Shown: positions 1-6,654 of the stretch, piece by piece
Position numbering within the stretch: the stretch's first letter is position 1
How the letters are laid out: each line of letters begins with the position of its first letter
Source of the DNA: DATAYF01 sp036272735
GTDB taxonomy: Bacteria > Chloroflexota > Ktedonobacteria > Ktedonobacterales > Ktedonobacteraceae
Length of the DNA stretch: 16,595 bases
Direction of reading: 5' to 3'
NCBI GenBank assembly: GCA_036272735.1
Contig: DATAYF010000615.1
Location: 1 to 16,595, forward strand
Notes under the pieces: model-generated
Database searches by the model: none
What the model was told of the DNA's origin: nothing
The model's input: the letters and a program-made list of their open reading frames with translations, nothing else
Made by a program: the position numbers and the translations under genes

Positions 1-2
1 AC

Positions 3-773
3 GACGAGAAGGGGCGCATTAAGAAGCAGGGCAAGCGGCGACTGCGCTGGAAAACGAGCAAGGGGTATGAGCAGACCCGGCGGCGCAAGGCAGAAAAGGA
101 GCGTCGGCTTTCGGCTCACCGCAAGAGTTTGCACGGCCAAAAGGTCCATGAGATCATCGCGGTGGGCACCACCATCATCCTCGAAAAGATTTCCTACCGA
201 GCGTGGCAGAAACAGTATGGCAAGAGTGTGGGTCTTCGAGCCCCAGGGATGTTTGTCGAACACCTCAGACGCACCGTTGCAAGTACGGGCGGCACCCTGA
301 TCGAGGTCCCCACGGGCCGAGCCAAACTCTCCCAATTCTGCCATGGCTGTGGCAGGTGCGTGAAAAAGCCGCTCTCCCAGCGCTGGCATCACTGTGCCTG
401 CGGAGTGGGTCCTGTCCAACGGGATCTGTATTCGGCCTTTCTGGCTTCCACCCTGGATCAAGACCATCTCATCCCCTCGTGTGCCCGGGCAGTCATGGCC
501 TGGGAAGGTGCGGAGGCGCGCCTGCGGGTCGCCAACGCTCGGGTCCTTCAACGGGCGAAAGAGGGGCAGTCGTTGCCCCGAAGCTTTGGCGTTCCCAGAG
601 CCGGAGCCCGTCGACCTCAAAGTCTGAGCGAAACGACACCAGAGCCAGTGCTCCTTGCTCGTCGAGGACACCTGGAAGCGTGGAAGCGCCGCTCAGAACC
701 CCCGCTGCTTCAGCACGGGGAGCCGTCAGACCTCGCAGAGTATGCAAGCGTGCTAGTACCTCTTTGTCGTTAG
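3..773 (+). CDS. TnpB-family RNA-guided nuclease/transposase-associated protein, 5' partial
   Basis: The reading frame is open from the window's left edge to a TAG at 771-773, so the N-terminal part, including the first RuvC aspartate, lies outside. The visible part has a basic, Arg/Lys-rich helix. It is followed by a strand ending in LEKIS, whose Glu (183-185) fits the RuvC-II residue. Next comes a zinc ribbon (CHGCG, then HHCACG) and QRDLYSAFLA, whose Asp (423-425) fits RuvC-III. This order is that of IS200/IS605-type TnpB proteins, which are RNA-guided DNA nucleases encoded in transposons. A Pro/Arg-rich tail of roughly 110 residues follows RuvC-III, longer than in compact TnpB proteins. 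No TnpA transposase is visible. Whether the gene is intact upstream cannot be judged from this window. The family call is firm; activity is unknown. Confidence 0.8.
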   Translation, partial: DEKGRIKKQGKRRLRWKTSKGYEQTRRRKAEKERRLSAHRKSLHGQKVHEIIAVGTTIILEKISYRAWQKQYGKSVGLRAPGMFVEHLRRTVASTGGTLIEVPTGRAKLSQFCHGCGRCVKKPLSQRWHHCACGVGPVQRDLYSAFLASTLDQDHLIPSCARAVMAWEGAEARLRVANARVLQRAKEGQSLPRSFGVPRAGARRPQSLSETTPEPVLLARRGHLEAWKRRSEPPLLQHGEPSDLAEYASVLVPLCR

Positions 774-823
774 CGCATTTCATGATATACTCAGTGAAGA
801 AATTGAAAGGGAATATAAGTGTT

Positions 824-1447
824 ATGGTACCTGATACATTTGGCAGCTATTTTGCGACAATGGCGGCAGTGGGAGGCACGCTGGTCGGGCTTATATTTAT
901 CGCTATCTCCATTAATCCCGAAATGACGGTCGCATCAAATGCGTTATTAGCGCAGCGAGCCAAAGTTGCCAGTTCGTTTACAGCCCTGTTAAATCCCTTA
1001 ATTATCTCGTTATTCGCCCTCATTCCGCATGAAACATTGGGGGATGTGGTCCTTACCGTAGGTTTAGTAGATTTTGTCAACTCACTTGCTATGGCACCGA
1101 GTCTTCTACAACATCGCATAAATCGGGTAGACACGCTACGAAGAGCTATCCTTTTCCTCGGTGGTTTAGTGATTTATGGTTTCGAAATCTATTACGCCAT
1201 CGGACTGCTGCTAACGCCGAAAAACAGCGCAATAATTTCTTCTCTCGCGACGTTAATGATCGTCATTTACATTCTTGGTATATTGAGAGCCTGGGAGGTG
1301 GTTGGTGCTCCTAAGTTTCGTCTGTATGACCGGGTTACTGGAGAGCTTTTGAAGCGCGGGATGGAAAATATGAAGAGGACAAGTGAGACGAGTGGCGATG
1401 TCGCTCCGGCGTCAGAGGTACATGCAGACGCGCCTGAGACACATTAA
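824..1447 (+). CDS. Hypothetical multi-pass membrane protein
   Basis: This is a 207-residue protein I do not recognise. It begins MVPDTFGSYF and has about five hydrophobic stretches, near residues 8-29, 54-68, 74-94, 108-133 and 138-160. The tail is hydrophilic and charged, rich in Glu, Ser and Lys, and is probably cytoplasmic. The frame stays open far upstream across the TnpB gene, but that part is Arg/Ser/Pro-rich and is a shadow. I therefore start at the ATG at 824, with a purine-rich AAAGGGAA about 10 bases upstream. An in-frame ATG at 782 would add 14 residues but has no visible ribosome site. The gene is AT-richer than the TnpB gene before it. It is convergent with the KdpC-like gene, and a palindrome lies between them. 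No link to potassium transport is evident. Confidence 0.7.
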   Translation: MVPDTFGSYFATMAAVGGTLVGLIFIAISINPEMTVASNALLAQRAKVASSFTALLNPLIISLFALIPHETLGDVVLTVGLVDFVNSLAMAPSLLQHRINRVDTLRRAILFLGGLVIYGFEIYYAIGLLLTPKNSAIISSLATLMIVIYILGILRAWEVVGAPKFRLYDRVTGELLKRGMENMKRTSETSGDVAPASEVHADAPETH

Positions 1448-1471
1448 AAGATAATCGTGACTCTCTCACGA

Positions 1472-1529
1472 ATTTGCAGTGATAAGCGCTGCTGGTCTAG
1501 CTAGACCAGCAGCGCTTATCACTGCAAAT
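1472..1529. repeat. Perfect 58-bp palindrome (29-bp arms, no spacer)
   Basis: Bases 1472-1500 are the exact reverse complement of 1501-1529, centred on CTAGCTAG. It lies between two convergent genes, 25 bases after the membrane-protein stop and 57 bases beyond the end of the KdpC-like gene. As RNA it would fold into a very long hairpin from either strand, so a bidirectional terminator is one reading. There is no clear U-run after the stem in either direction, and the arms are unusually long for an intrinsic terminator. It could also be a mobile palindromic element or a relic of an insertion. Confidence 0.9.
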
Positions 1530-1586
1530 CCTGTACTGTTGATATCGCCAGCAGTGTTTTAGGATGTATGTGCTCTATTGCCTCAC

Positions 1587-2366
1587 TCACCTGACGGAAT
1601 GGTGTGCTGGCGGTGCTCCAAAGGATGCGTCCAGTGCTCTATCGAGTGACAGGACATTCACGTATGGTTCATCCATGCCGCGTTGCTGAAGGTGTTGCAA
1701 TAGTAGTGCCTGTACCTTTTCACGGGTAATCGTTGCGTTGGCACCTTCTGATGCACGGCGTGCCGCCACTATTCTATCGATCTGCAATGAGGCCGCGCTA
1801 AAAGAGATGTCTGGTGTGATGCTGCTTCCGCTGGCAGTAACAATATCAGCAGGGAGCTGAACATTGGGAGCGATACCATTTTCCAGGCGAAAAAGCGCGG
1901 CATAGGTATTTTTACATAAAGGGCTTCCTGGCAAGCAATAGAGCGTTGCTTGCTTGAAAATGCGCGTATTGATAAGCGAACTGGTTATCGTGGGGCCAAT
2001 TGTACTGGGGCGGCCTTGAAAATATTGCGGGCTCGATGACCGTTGAATGAGAAGGTTGGTATTGTTTCCCTGCTCAGCAATAATTTTCTGCCCCACTGCC
2101 AACGTGGGTATGATCATGCAGAGCACGAGTAGCAGCAAAGGACGTTGCAGCATTATTTGAGCCTGATGGGTAACACTACGCTGCACTGCGTCGCACAACT
2201 TCCATAACGAATGATAGGCATGGAACGAAAACGAGGAGAGCGACCTCTCCGGTGGCTTGTTGGCTTCAGGAAACTTCACTTGTTTCGCCATATGACAATA
2301 CACCTGCTGTAACGGGTCCTGACCGTCCCCGGTTTTCATGATAGATCGATGGTTTTCAGCACTCAT
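1587..2366 (-). CDS. Divergent KdpC-like protein, orphan copy
   Basis: The C-terminal half is clearly KdpC: PQYFQGRPST, then PADIVTASGS and ITPDISFSAA, then PYVNVLSLDRALD. These match the blocks of the canonical kdpC in this window (PQYFHGRPSA, VDLVTASASGIDPDIS, PYINVFDLNLALD). KdpC is the single-span, periplasm-facing subunit that helps KdpB bind ATP. This copy lacks the YPG block after the membrane helix, and its middle is replaced by a Cys-containing segment (CLPGSPLC). The hydrophobic anchor lies at about residues 73-92, behind 71 residues without KdpC similarity. The ATG at 2153 would instead place the anchor at the N-terminus, as is normal for KdpC. I give the longest frame, but the shorter start fits the family better. 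The gene is transcribed away from the kdpD-like/kdpE pair, and no kdpA or kdpB accompanies it on this strand. Confidence 0.75.
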   Translation of the reverse strand: MSAENHRSIMKTGDGQDPLQQVYCHMAKQVKFPEANKPPERSLSSFSFHAYHSLWKLCDAVQRSVTHQAQIMLQRPLLLLVLCMIIPTLAVGQKIIAEQGNNTNLLIQRSSSPQYFQGRPSTIGPTITSSLINTRIFKQATLYCLPGSPLCKNTYAALFRLENGIAPNVQLPADIVTASGSSITPDISFSAASLQIDRIVAARRASEGANATITREKVQALLLQHLQQRGMDEPYVNVLSLDRALDASFGAPPAHHSVR

Positions 2367-2713
2367 CTTTTGCTTTCTTATACTTTACCGCACAAAATAT
2401 CAAAAGATGATCAAGAGAATTGTGGTAGTTGTAAGAGGTTGCTCATAAGATGAGATGATGCCTATCACTACATCCTGGTATTCATATAGCCGTGACATAT
2501 ACACCCTGCTACCCAAAGATTCCAGCCCACGCTGTAAACTTTTCTTGAGTAGAATTTGAGCGAAACAGAGCTTTTTTAGCGCGGGTATTGACACGTTTTT
2601 TGCTATGCTTAATGAGGAAAATAGATGGTCTGGACTATTGTAGAAATGTTCGCATTGCGAATAGCTATTACGCGGCATCGTATATGTACCGATAAGAGAG
2701 TGGAGGCGACGAG
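2367..2713. promoter_or_regulatory. Divergent intergenic region, probable two-way promoter zone
   Basis: This 347-base AT-rich stretch separates the minus-strand KdpC-like gene from the plus-strand kinase gene, so it should hold both promoters. A perfect -35-like TTGACA lies at 2588-2593 on the plus strand, but no well-spaced -10 follows it. TATGCT at 2604-2609 is too close. On the minus strand, TATAAG (2382 down to 2377) resembles a -10 box. It lies only about 10 bases before the ATG at 2366, which favours a later start for that gene. A small inverted repeat, CTCAT-AAG-ATGAG, sits at 2442-2454. I see no convincing gene here. Confidence 0.4.
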
Positions 2714-4429
2714 GTGCCTTCTTTTGAACATGTTTTGTCGCGCGCGGAGCGGGCGGCGCAATACTGGCTGCTTTATGCGTTCGATAGCCTGCTTGCGGCC
2801 GCCGGATCGCTGCTGGTAACTGGCATCATCGCCATATTTCACCTCTATCCGCGTATTCCTAATATTTCAATGGTGTACCTGATCGTGGTTTTAGCGCTGG
2901 CCTGTACCAGGGGACGCTATGCCGCGATTTTTGCATCGCTGGTTGCTTTCCTCGCTTTCGATTTTTTTATCGTGCCGCCCCTCTATACTTTTGTGATATA
3001 TCAGGCAGAGGAATGGATTGCGCTCTGTGTCTTCCTCCTCAATGCGCTATTGATAGGTCATCTGACTTCTGTGTTGCGCCAACAGGCTCACCAGGCGGCA
3101 CAACGCGAACATGAAACGCGCATTTTATATGACCTCGTACAGGTGACCACGCGTGAAGAAAATGGGTCGCATCAGCTTCAGTCGATGGTGCAGGCTATCG
3201 TCGGGGCGTTCGCTGCATGGGGTGTGTATGATTGTGCTCTTCTACAAGCGAACCAGGAGAACAGTGCTGACGCATTACGGGTGGAAGTAAGTGCCTATCA
3301 ACCAGTAGAGCAGGTTCTCTTGTCTGCTGATGAACGCGTTACTGCCGATTGGGTGATGACCCATGGTCGTGGTATGGTGCTGTACGATCCCGCTGAACTT
3401 CCTGCGCCCACACTGCCACAACGTGTACGACGCGTGCTGTTCAATACGAAGGGGGCCAGTCGTGAGCTACGACACGCAATCCGCTTCTTGCCCCTGAAAA
3501 TTGGTCAGAAAGTGGTTGGCGTGTTGCGCCTGTGCGTGCTTGATGGCTCTTCGCTGTTGCAACAGCAACAGCGCTTTGAAGCTGAATGCGAGCAGCCCGA
3601 TGCCCGCATGACCTTTTTTAGAACCTTTCTTGATCAGGCTGCGGTGCTTATTGAACGTGCTCGCCTGCGACAAGAAAACCTGCACATCGAAGTTCTTCAG
3701 CGTACGGATGCCCTGCGGGTCGCGCTGCTTTCTTCAGTTTCACACGACCTGCGTACTCCGCTAACCGTGATCAAAGCATCAGCCAGTGCCCTTCTGCAAG
3801 AAGATGTGACCTGGGACGAGGAAGCGCGACGTGGTTTCGCACTATCAATCGAACGGGAAGCTGACCGTCTTAATCGCCTGGTAGGAAATCTATTAGATAT
3901 GTCGCGCATTGAGAACGGCGCGTTGCAGCCTGAGAAAGACTTGTACCAGGTCAGATCTGTAATTCAGGATGTCTTTGATCGCTTGCAACCACTCTTGCAC
4001 GAGCGGCTTGTGCGTATGGATCTCGCCGCCGATCTTCCTCCGGTGGAACTGGATTACTTGCAGGTTGATCAAGTCTTGACCAACCTGATCGAAAACGCGG
4101 TGCGCTATACTCCCACGGATTCGCCCATTGAAGTAAGCGCATGGAGGGAACATGGGGCGGTGGTGATGTGCATCGCGGATCGTGGGCCGGGTATTCCGCG
4201 CGAGGATCTTGAGCGCATTTTTGATAAATTTTACCGCGTCTTGCATGCCAAAAGTGCTGTTATGGGTGAGATCACGCCTGGCTCTGGCCTTGGTCTGGCC
4301 GTATGTAAGGGCTTGATTGAAGCACATGGCGGAAAAATTTGGGCTGAGCAGCGACCCGAAGGTGGAGCAAGCTTCTTTGTGTCATTACCAGGCGTAGCTG
4401 GTAAGTTATGTGAAGGAAAGGACGTATGA
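2714..4429 (+). CDS. kdpD: KdpD-type sensor histidine kinase lacking the N-terminal KdpD/USP half
   Basis: This 571-residue protein corresponds to the C-terminal half of KdpD, the kinase that activates kdp expression when K+ is limiting. It opens with four membrane helices (about residues 18-120) containing the KdpD-typical FDFFIVPPLYTF. A GAF-like domain (about 135-320) follows. The kinase core has an H-box SVSHDLRTP (phospho-acceptor His344), an N-box with Asn461 in NLIENAVRYTP, a G1 box DRGPGIP (489-495) and a G2 box GSGLGL (523-528). All catalytic residues look intact. The start is a GTG with GGAGG seven bases upstream, and it leaves no room for the usual P-loop and USP domains. Those are encoded separately at 11482-12819. 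The stop overlaps the regulator's start as ATGA, so translation is probably coupled. It is about as long as the C-terminal two-thirds of E. coli KdpD. Confidence 0.92.
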   Translation: MPSFEHVLSRAERAAQYWLLYAFDSLLAAAGSLLVTGIIAIFHLYPRIPNISMVYLIVVLALACTRGRYAAIFASLVAFLAFDFFIVPPLYTFVIYQAEEWIALCVFLLNALLIGHLTSVLRQQAHQAAQREHETRILYDLVQVTTREENGSHQLQSMVQAIVGAFAAWGVYDCALLQANQENSADALRVEVSAYQPVEQVLLSADERVTADWVMTHGRGMVLYDPAELPAPTLPQRVRRVLFNTKGASRELRHAIRFLPLKIGQKVVGVLRLCVLDGSSLLQQQQRFEAECEQPDARMTFFRTFLDQAAVLIERARLRQENLHIEVLQRTDALRVALLSSVSHDLRTPLTVIKASASALLQEDVTWDEEARRGFALSIEREADRLNRLVGNLLDMSRIENGALQPEKDLYQVRSVIQDVFDRLQPLLHERLVRMDLAADLPPVELDYLQVDQVLTNLIENAVRYTPTDSPIEVSAWREHGAVVMCIADRGPGIPREDLERIFDKFYRVLHAKSAVMGEITPGSGLGLAVCKGLIEAHGGKIWAEQRPEGGASFFVSLPGVAGKLCEGKDV

Positions 4430-5157
4430 GCAAGAAAGGGGCATACATTCTCGTTGTGGATGACGAGATTGAGATTGTTCGTGCATTGCAACGAGGTCTG
4501 ACGGTACAGGGGTATAAAGTGCTTACCGCACGCACGGGTAACGAGGCCATCACGTTATACGCGCAGCAGCGACCGGATGTGGTATTGCTTGATCTTGTGA
4601 TGCCAGGGATGAGTGGCCTGGAGGTCTGCCGCAGTATCCGTGCGGAATCCAACGTGCCGATTATTGTGCTTTCGATCAAAGATGCCGAGCACGACAAAGT
4701 GCAAGCGCTTGACCTGGGTGCCGATGATTATATCGCGAAACCCTTTGGTATGAAGGAGGTGTTGGCGCGTGTGCGCGTAGCTTTGCGTCATGCCGCTCAA
4801 GTAAAAACCGGAGCCGATCCCCTTTTACAACTTGGTCCGCTGCAAGTTGATTTTGCGCTGCGTAAAGTGCAGGTTGATGGGCGAGAGATCAAGTTATCCC
4901 CCACAGAATATGAACTCCTCAAGGCCTTCCTCGCGTCTCGCGGCAAAATCTTAACTCGCCATATGCTTGTGGCCCAACTCTGGGGTACAAACGTTGGGGC
5001 TTCTGAGAAGACGCATAGCCTGCATGTGTACGTCGCGCAGTTGCGCCAGAAGCTAGAGCCAATGCCTGAACACCCGCGTTTCATCCTGACCGTGCCCGGT
5101 GTGGGCTATCGTTTTGCGGATGATGTCGAAGAGGAAATTGCGACCACACAATCATGA
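4426..5157 (+). CDS. kdpE: KdpE-type OmpR-family response regulator
   Basis: This 243-residue regulator pairs with the kinase just upstream, whose stop codon it overlaps by four bases (ATGA). The receiver domain (about residues 6-120) has acidic residues D12 and D13, phospho-acceptor D56 in LLDLVMPGMSG, S83 at the switch position and K105 in AKPF. The winged-helix DNA-binding domain (about 131-235) shows the OmpR/PhoB pattern LSPTEYELLKAF, then LHVYVAQLRQKLE and the terminal hairpin TVPGVGYRF. By family knowledge, phosphorylated KdpE binds upstream of the kdp structural genes and turns them on. The structural operon begins about 170 bases further on the same strand, so either read-through or a promoter in that gap could express it. 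The symbol rests on the kdpD-like partner and the context. Confidence 0.92.
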   Translation: MSKKGAYILVVDDEIEIVRALQRGLTVQGYKVLTARTGNEAITLYAQQRPDVVLLDLVMPGMSGLEVCRSIRAESNVPIIVLSIKDAEHDKVQALDLGADDYIAKPFGMKEVLARVRVALRHAAQVKTGADPLLQLGPLQVDFALRKVQVDGREIKLSPTEYELLKAFLASRGKILTRHMLVAQLWGTNVGASEKTHSLHVYVAQLRQKLEPMPEHPRFILTVPGVGYRFADDVEEEIATTQS

Positions 5158-5326
5158 GCAAGTTTTGAGAATTTTGCTGTGACTTCAGAACGCACATTTA
5201 CCAGGCTGTATCTATACTCTAGGCAGAGCGGCGGGAAAGTGTGATATCGAGGGACCATAAAGCTTCTTTGGCAAGAAGAAGTGTACAGAAATCGACGCGG
5301 ATTCACTTCGTTCTCAGGAGGCTTCC
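5158..5326 (+). promoter_or_regulatory. Gap before the structural kdp operon, likely promoter and leader
   Basis: This 169-base gap lies between kdpE and the UspA-like gene. It has a -10-like TATACT at 5213-5218 but no good -35 hexamer at normal spacing, as expected for an activator-dependent promoter such as a KdpE target. A small inverted repeat CTTCTT-TGGC-AAGAAG lies at 5263-5278 in the presumed leader. AGGAGG at 5316-5321 is the ribosome site of the next gene. I cannot define a KdpE box from sequence alone. Confidence 0.35.
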
Positions 5327-5881
5327 ATGAAGACGTCACGCTGGCTGCTCCCCTTTACATTTGGGGTAAACATGGCTGCCCTCGATTCCGTGGTGCGCCT
5401 GGCGGCAAGCGCCGGAGCCACATTGGTTCCTGTCTCGCTCATCTGCGCCCCGCACAAAGGAGCGCGTCTCGAGCACATTCAGCAGTCGAAAGACTTCCTG
5501 GAGGCTGTACAAAACAAAGCTGCTCTCTACCATGTCCCGGTGGAATGCTACGAGGTCTTCACAGTGGATGTGTTCCAGAGCCTGCGGATGCTCGTGCATG
5601 ACATGCACTGTGGTGGGATCGTACTGGTGACTGGCGGGGTGCACCCCCACTTGCTGCGGGACGAGGAGGTGGAGCGATTGCTCGTCGAACCGCCTGCCGC
5701 ACTCGTGCTTATTCGCCTGCCAACACACTCCAGACTGATGTCGGCACCACACCCGCGAGCAAGGTTCCGCTCCTGGTTGCACAGCTGCTGGGGGCCGCAG
5801 GACAGTGCAGGGCAGGAACAAGATGCGCCGGTCGTGGAAGAACCACTGTGGATCAGGACGGAACAGCGCCACCTGGGGTGA
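5327..5881 (+). CDS. UspA-like (universal stress protein fold) protein
   Basis: This 184-residue protein has the alternating strand/helix pattern of the UspA fold over about residues 5-132. It begins with WLLPFTFGV, has a strand ATLVPVSLI, then GGIVLVTGG and finally ALVLIRLP. The ATP-binding glycine signature of nucleotide-binding USPs (G-x2-G-x9-G-S/T) is not present, so it is probably a non-ATP-binding member. The last roughly 50 residues are hydrophilic and look disordered. AGGAGG five bases before the ATG gives a strong start. It heads the structural kdp operon. A USP domain is also a standard part of KdpD, and one is present in the separate KdpD N-terminal protein at 11482, so a signalling role in the same pathway is plausible but inferred. 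Distant similarity only; no specific function is assigned. Confidence 0.65.
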   Translation: MKTSRWLLPFTFGVNMAALDSVVRLAASAGATLVPVSLICAPHKGARLEHIQQSKDFLEAVQNKAALYHVPVECYEVFTVDVFQSLRMLVHDMHCGGIVLVTGGVHPHLLRDEEVERLLVEPPAALVLIRLPTHSRLMSAPHPRARFRSWLHSCWGPQDSAGQEQDAPVVEEPLWIRTEQRHLG

Positions 5882-5918
5882 GCTGTGTCCGCTAACTAGA
5901 AGGAAGGAGGAGAGAGAC

Positions 5919-6416
5919 ATGCCAGGAGCGTACACCTTAGGAGCGTGCATCTTACTGGTGGAGGACGACGGGATGCTGCGTGAGCTGATCCTGCGCAATC
6001 TGGAGGCGCGTGGACACGACGTGCGTGTCGCGGAAGATGCGCACACCGCGCTGGCTCACCTGCGAGCTACCCCGTTTGATCTCATCCTACTCGACATCAA
6101 CCTGCCCGATCAGACTGGCTGGGAGGTGCTGCGCACCGCGCAAAAGGAGGGCTGTCTCTCTCCTTTGGAGCTGGATGGGCACGCCGGACCACTGCCAGTC
6201 GTGGTGCTTTCGGCGGTACGGGTCAGCCCGAGCCGCCTGCAGGAATTCCACCTGCTGGCCTACCTGCCCAAACCCTTTCCGATGGAGGCGATCCTGCGGC
6301 TAGCAAAGGAGGTCGCGAGGCGTAGGAACGGCGAAGTCGTCCCTGAAGAGGAAGACGCGGAAGAGGCCGAACATTCTCGCATTTCATTGCCTAATGAGGA
6401 GGATTTCTATGCTTGA
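5919..6416 (+). CDS. Stand-alone receiver-domain response regulator
   Basis: This 165-residue protein has a CheY-like receiver and no output domain. It starts with strand CILLVEDD (acidic D16, D17), carries phospho-acceptor D59 in LILLDINLPDQTGWE, has a Ser in VVVLSAV and the conserved Lys in LPKPF. An insertion of about 10-15 residues (around SPLELDGHAG) lengthens the region before the fourth strand. The C-terminal tail after about residue 140 is strongly acidic. The frame is open further upstream, but GGAGG at 5906-5910, eight bases before the ATG at 5919, fixes the start. Its stop overlaps the following microprotein gene. Lacking an effector domain, it probably acts by protein contact or as a phosphate sink. 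Its kinase partner could be the KdpD-like kinase at 2714, but that is inference. Confidence 0.82.
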   Translation: MPGAYTLGACILLVEDDGMLRELILRNLEARGHDVRVAEDAHTALAHLRATPFDLILLDINLPDQTGWEVLRTAQKEGCLSPLELDGHAGPLPVVVLSAVRVSPSRLQEFHLLAYLPKPFPMEAILRLAKEVARRRNGEVVPEEEDAEEAEHSRISLPNEEDFYA

Positions 6417-6492
6417 TGTGATTGTCATTCTGGTGACTATTGTGGTTTTTGTGGTGCTGGCCTACTTCACCATGGGGTGTGAGCGCCTGTAG
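6409..6492 (+). CDS. 27-residue single-span membrane microprotein upstream of kdpF
   Basis: A very small gene overlaps the end of the receiver gene by eight bases and has GAGGAGGA a few bases before its ATG. The product begins MLDVIVILV, is almost wholly hydrophobic over residues 3-20 and ends YFTMGCERL, so it is a single membrane helix with a short charged Cys-containing tail. It is followed 25 bases later by kdpF, which has a similar size and shape. I recall similar short peptides ending in a G-C-(D/E)-R-L pattern next to kdp genes in other bacteria, but this needs a search. A regulatory or stabilising role on the Kdp complex, as for KdpF, is an inference. The overlap, ribosome site and hydrophobicity argue that it is translated. 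Confidence 0.65.
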   Translation: MLDVIVILVTIVVFVVLAYFTMGCERL

Positions 6493-6517
6493 CCAAAACA
6501 AAGGAAGGATACGACAT

Positions 6518-6613
6518 ATGAACTCACCGCTTGAGTACATCCTGGTGGGCATCGTCACGCTAGCTGTGCTCATCTATCTTGTGATCGCGCTGCTGGCGCC
6601 CGAGAAATTTTAA
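6518..6613 (+). CDS. kdpF: KdpF, small stabilising subunit of the K+-transporting ATPase
   Basis: This 31-residue protein begins MNSPLEYI, has one membrane helix over about residues 7-27 and ends LLAPEKF. The short C-terminal L-x-x-P-E-x-F is typical of KdpF. AAGGAAGG lies about ten bases before the ATG. In E. coli, KdpF is a lipid-like stabiliser of the KdpABC complex in the inner membrane. Its position directly before kdpA is the standard order. The gene is short enough to be missed by automatic calling. Confidence 0.88.
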   Translation: MNSPLEYILVGIVTLAVLIYLVIALLAPEKF

Positions 6614-6654
6614 TAATGTCTTATCGTTAGCAATACATAAGTGAGGATAAATCT

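Noticed and set aside
203..823. Long open frame joined upstream to the membrane-protein gene
   Set aside because: The upstream part is Arg/Ser/Pro-rich and lies wholly over the TnpB gene in another frame; it has no membrane-protein or family features. It is an open-frame shadow.
2400..2678. A 92-residue minus-strand frame in the divergent intergenic region
   Set aside because: No ribosome site and no recognisable pattern; it lies in the zone expected to hold the promoters for both flanking genes.
5158..5326. Possible c-di-AMP riboswitch before the kdp operon
   Set aside because: Such riboswitches control K+ genes in some bacteria, but I see none of the conserved blocks or the pseudo-twofold fold in this short gap.
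5336..6046. A 236-residue minus-strand frame over the UspA-like and receiver genes
   Set aside because: Cys/Arg/His/Ser-rich antisense shadow; both plus-strand genes there have strong ribosome sites and family motifs.
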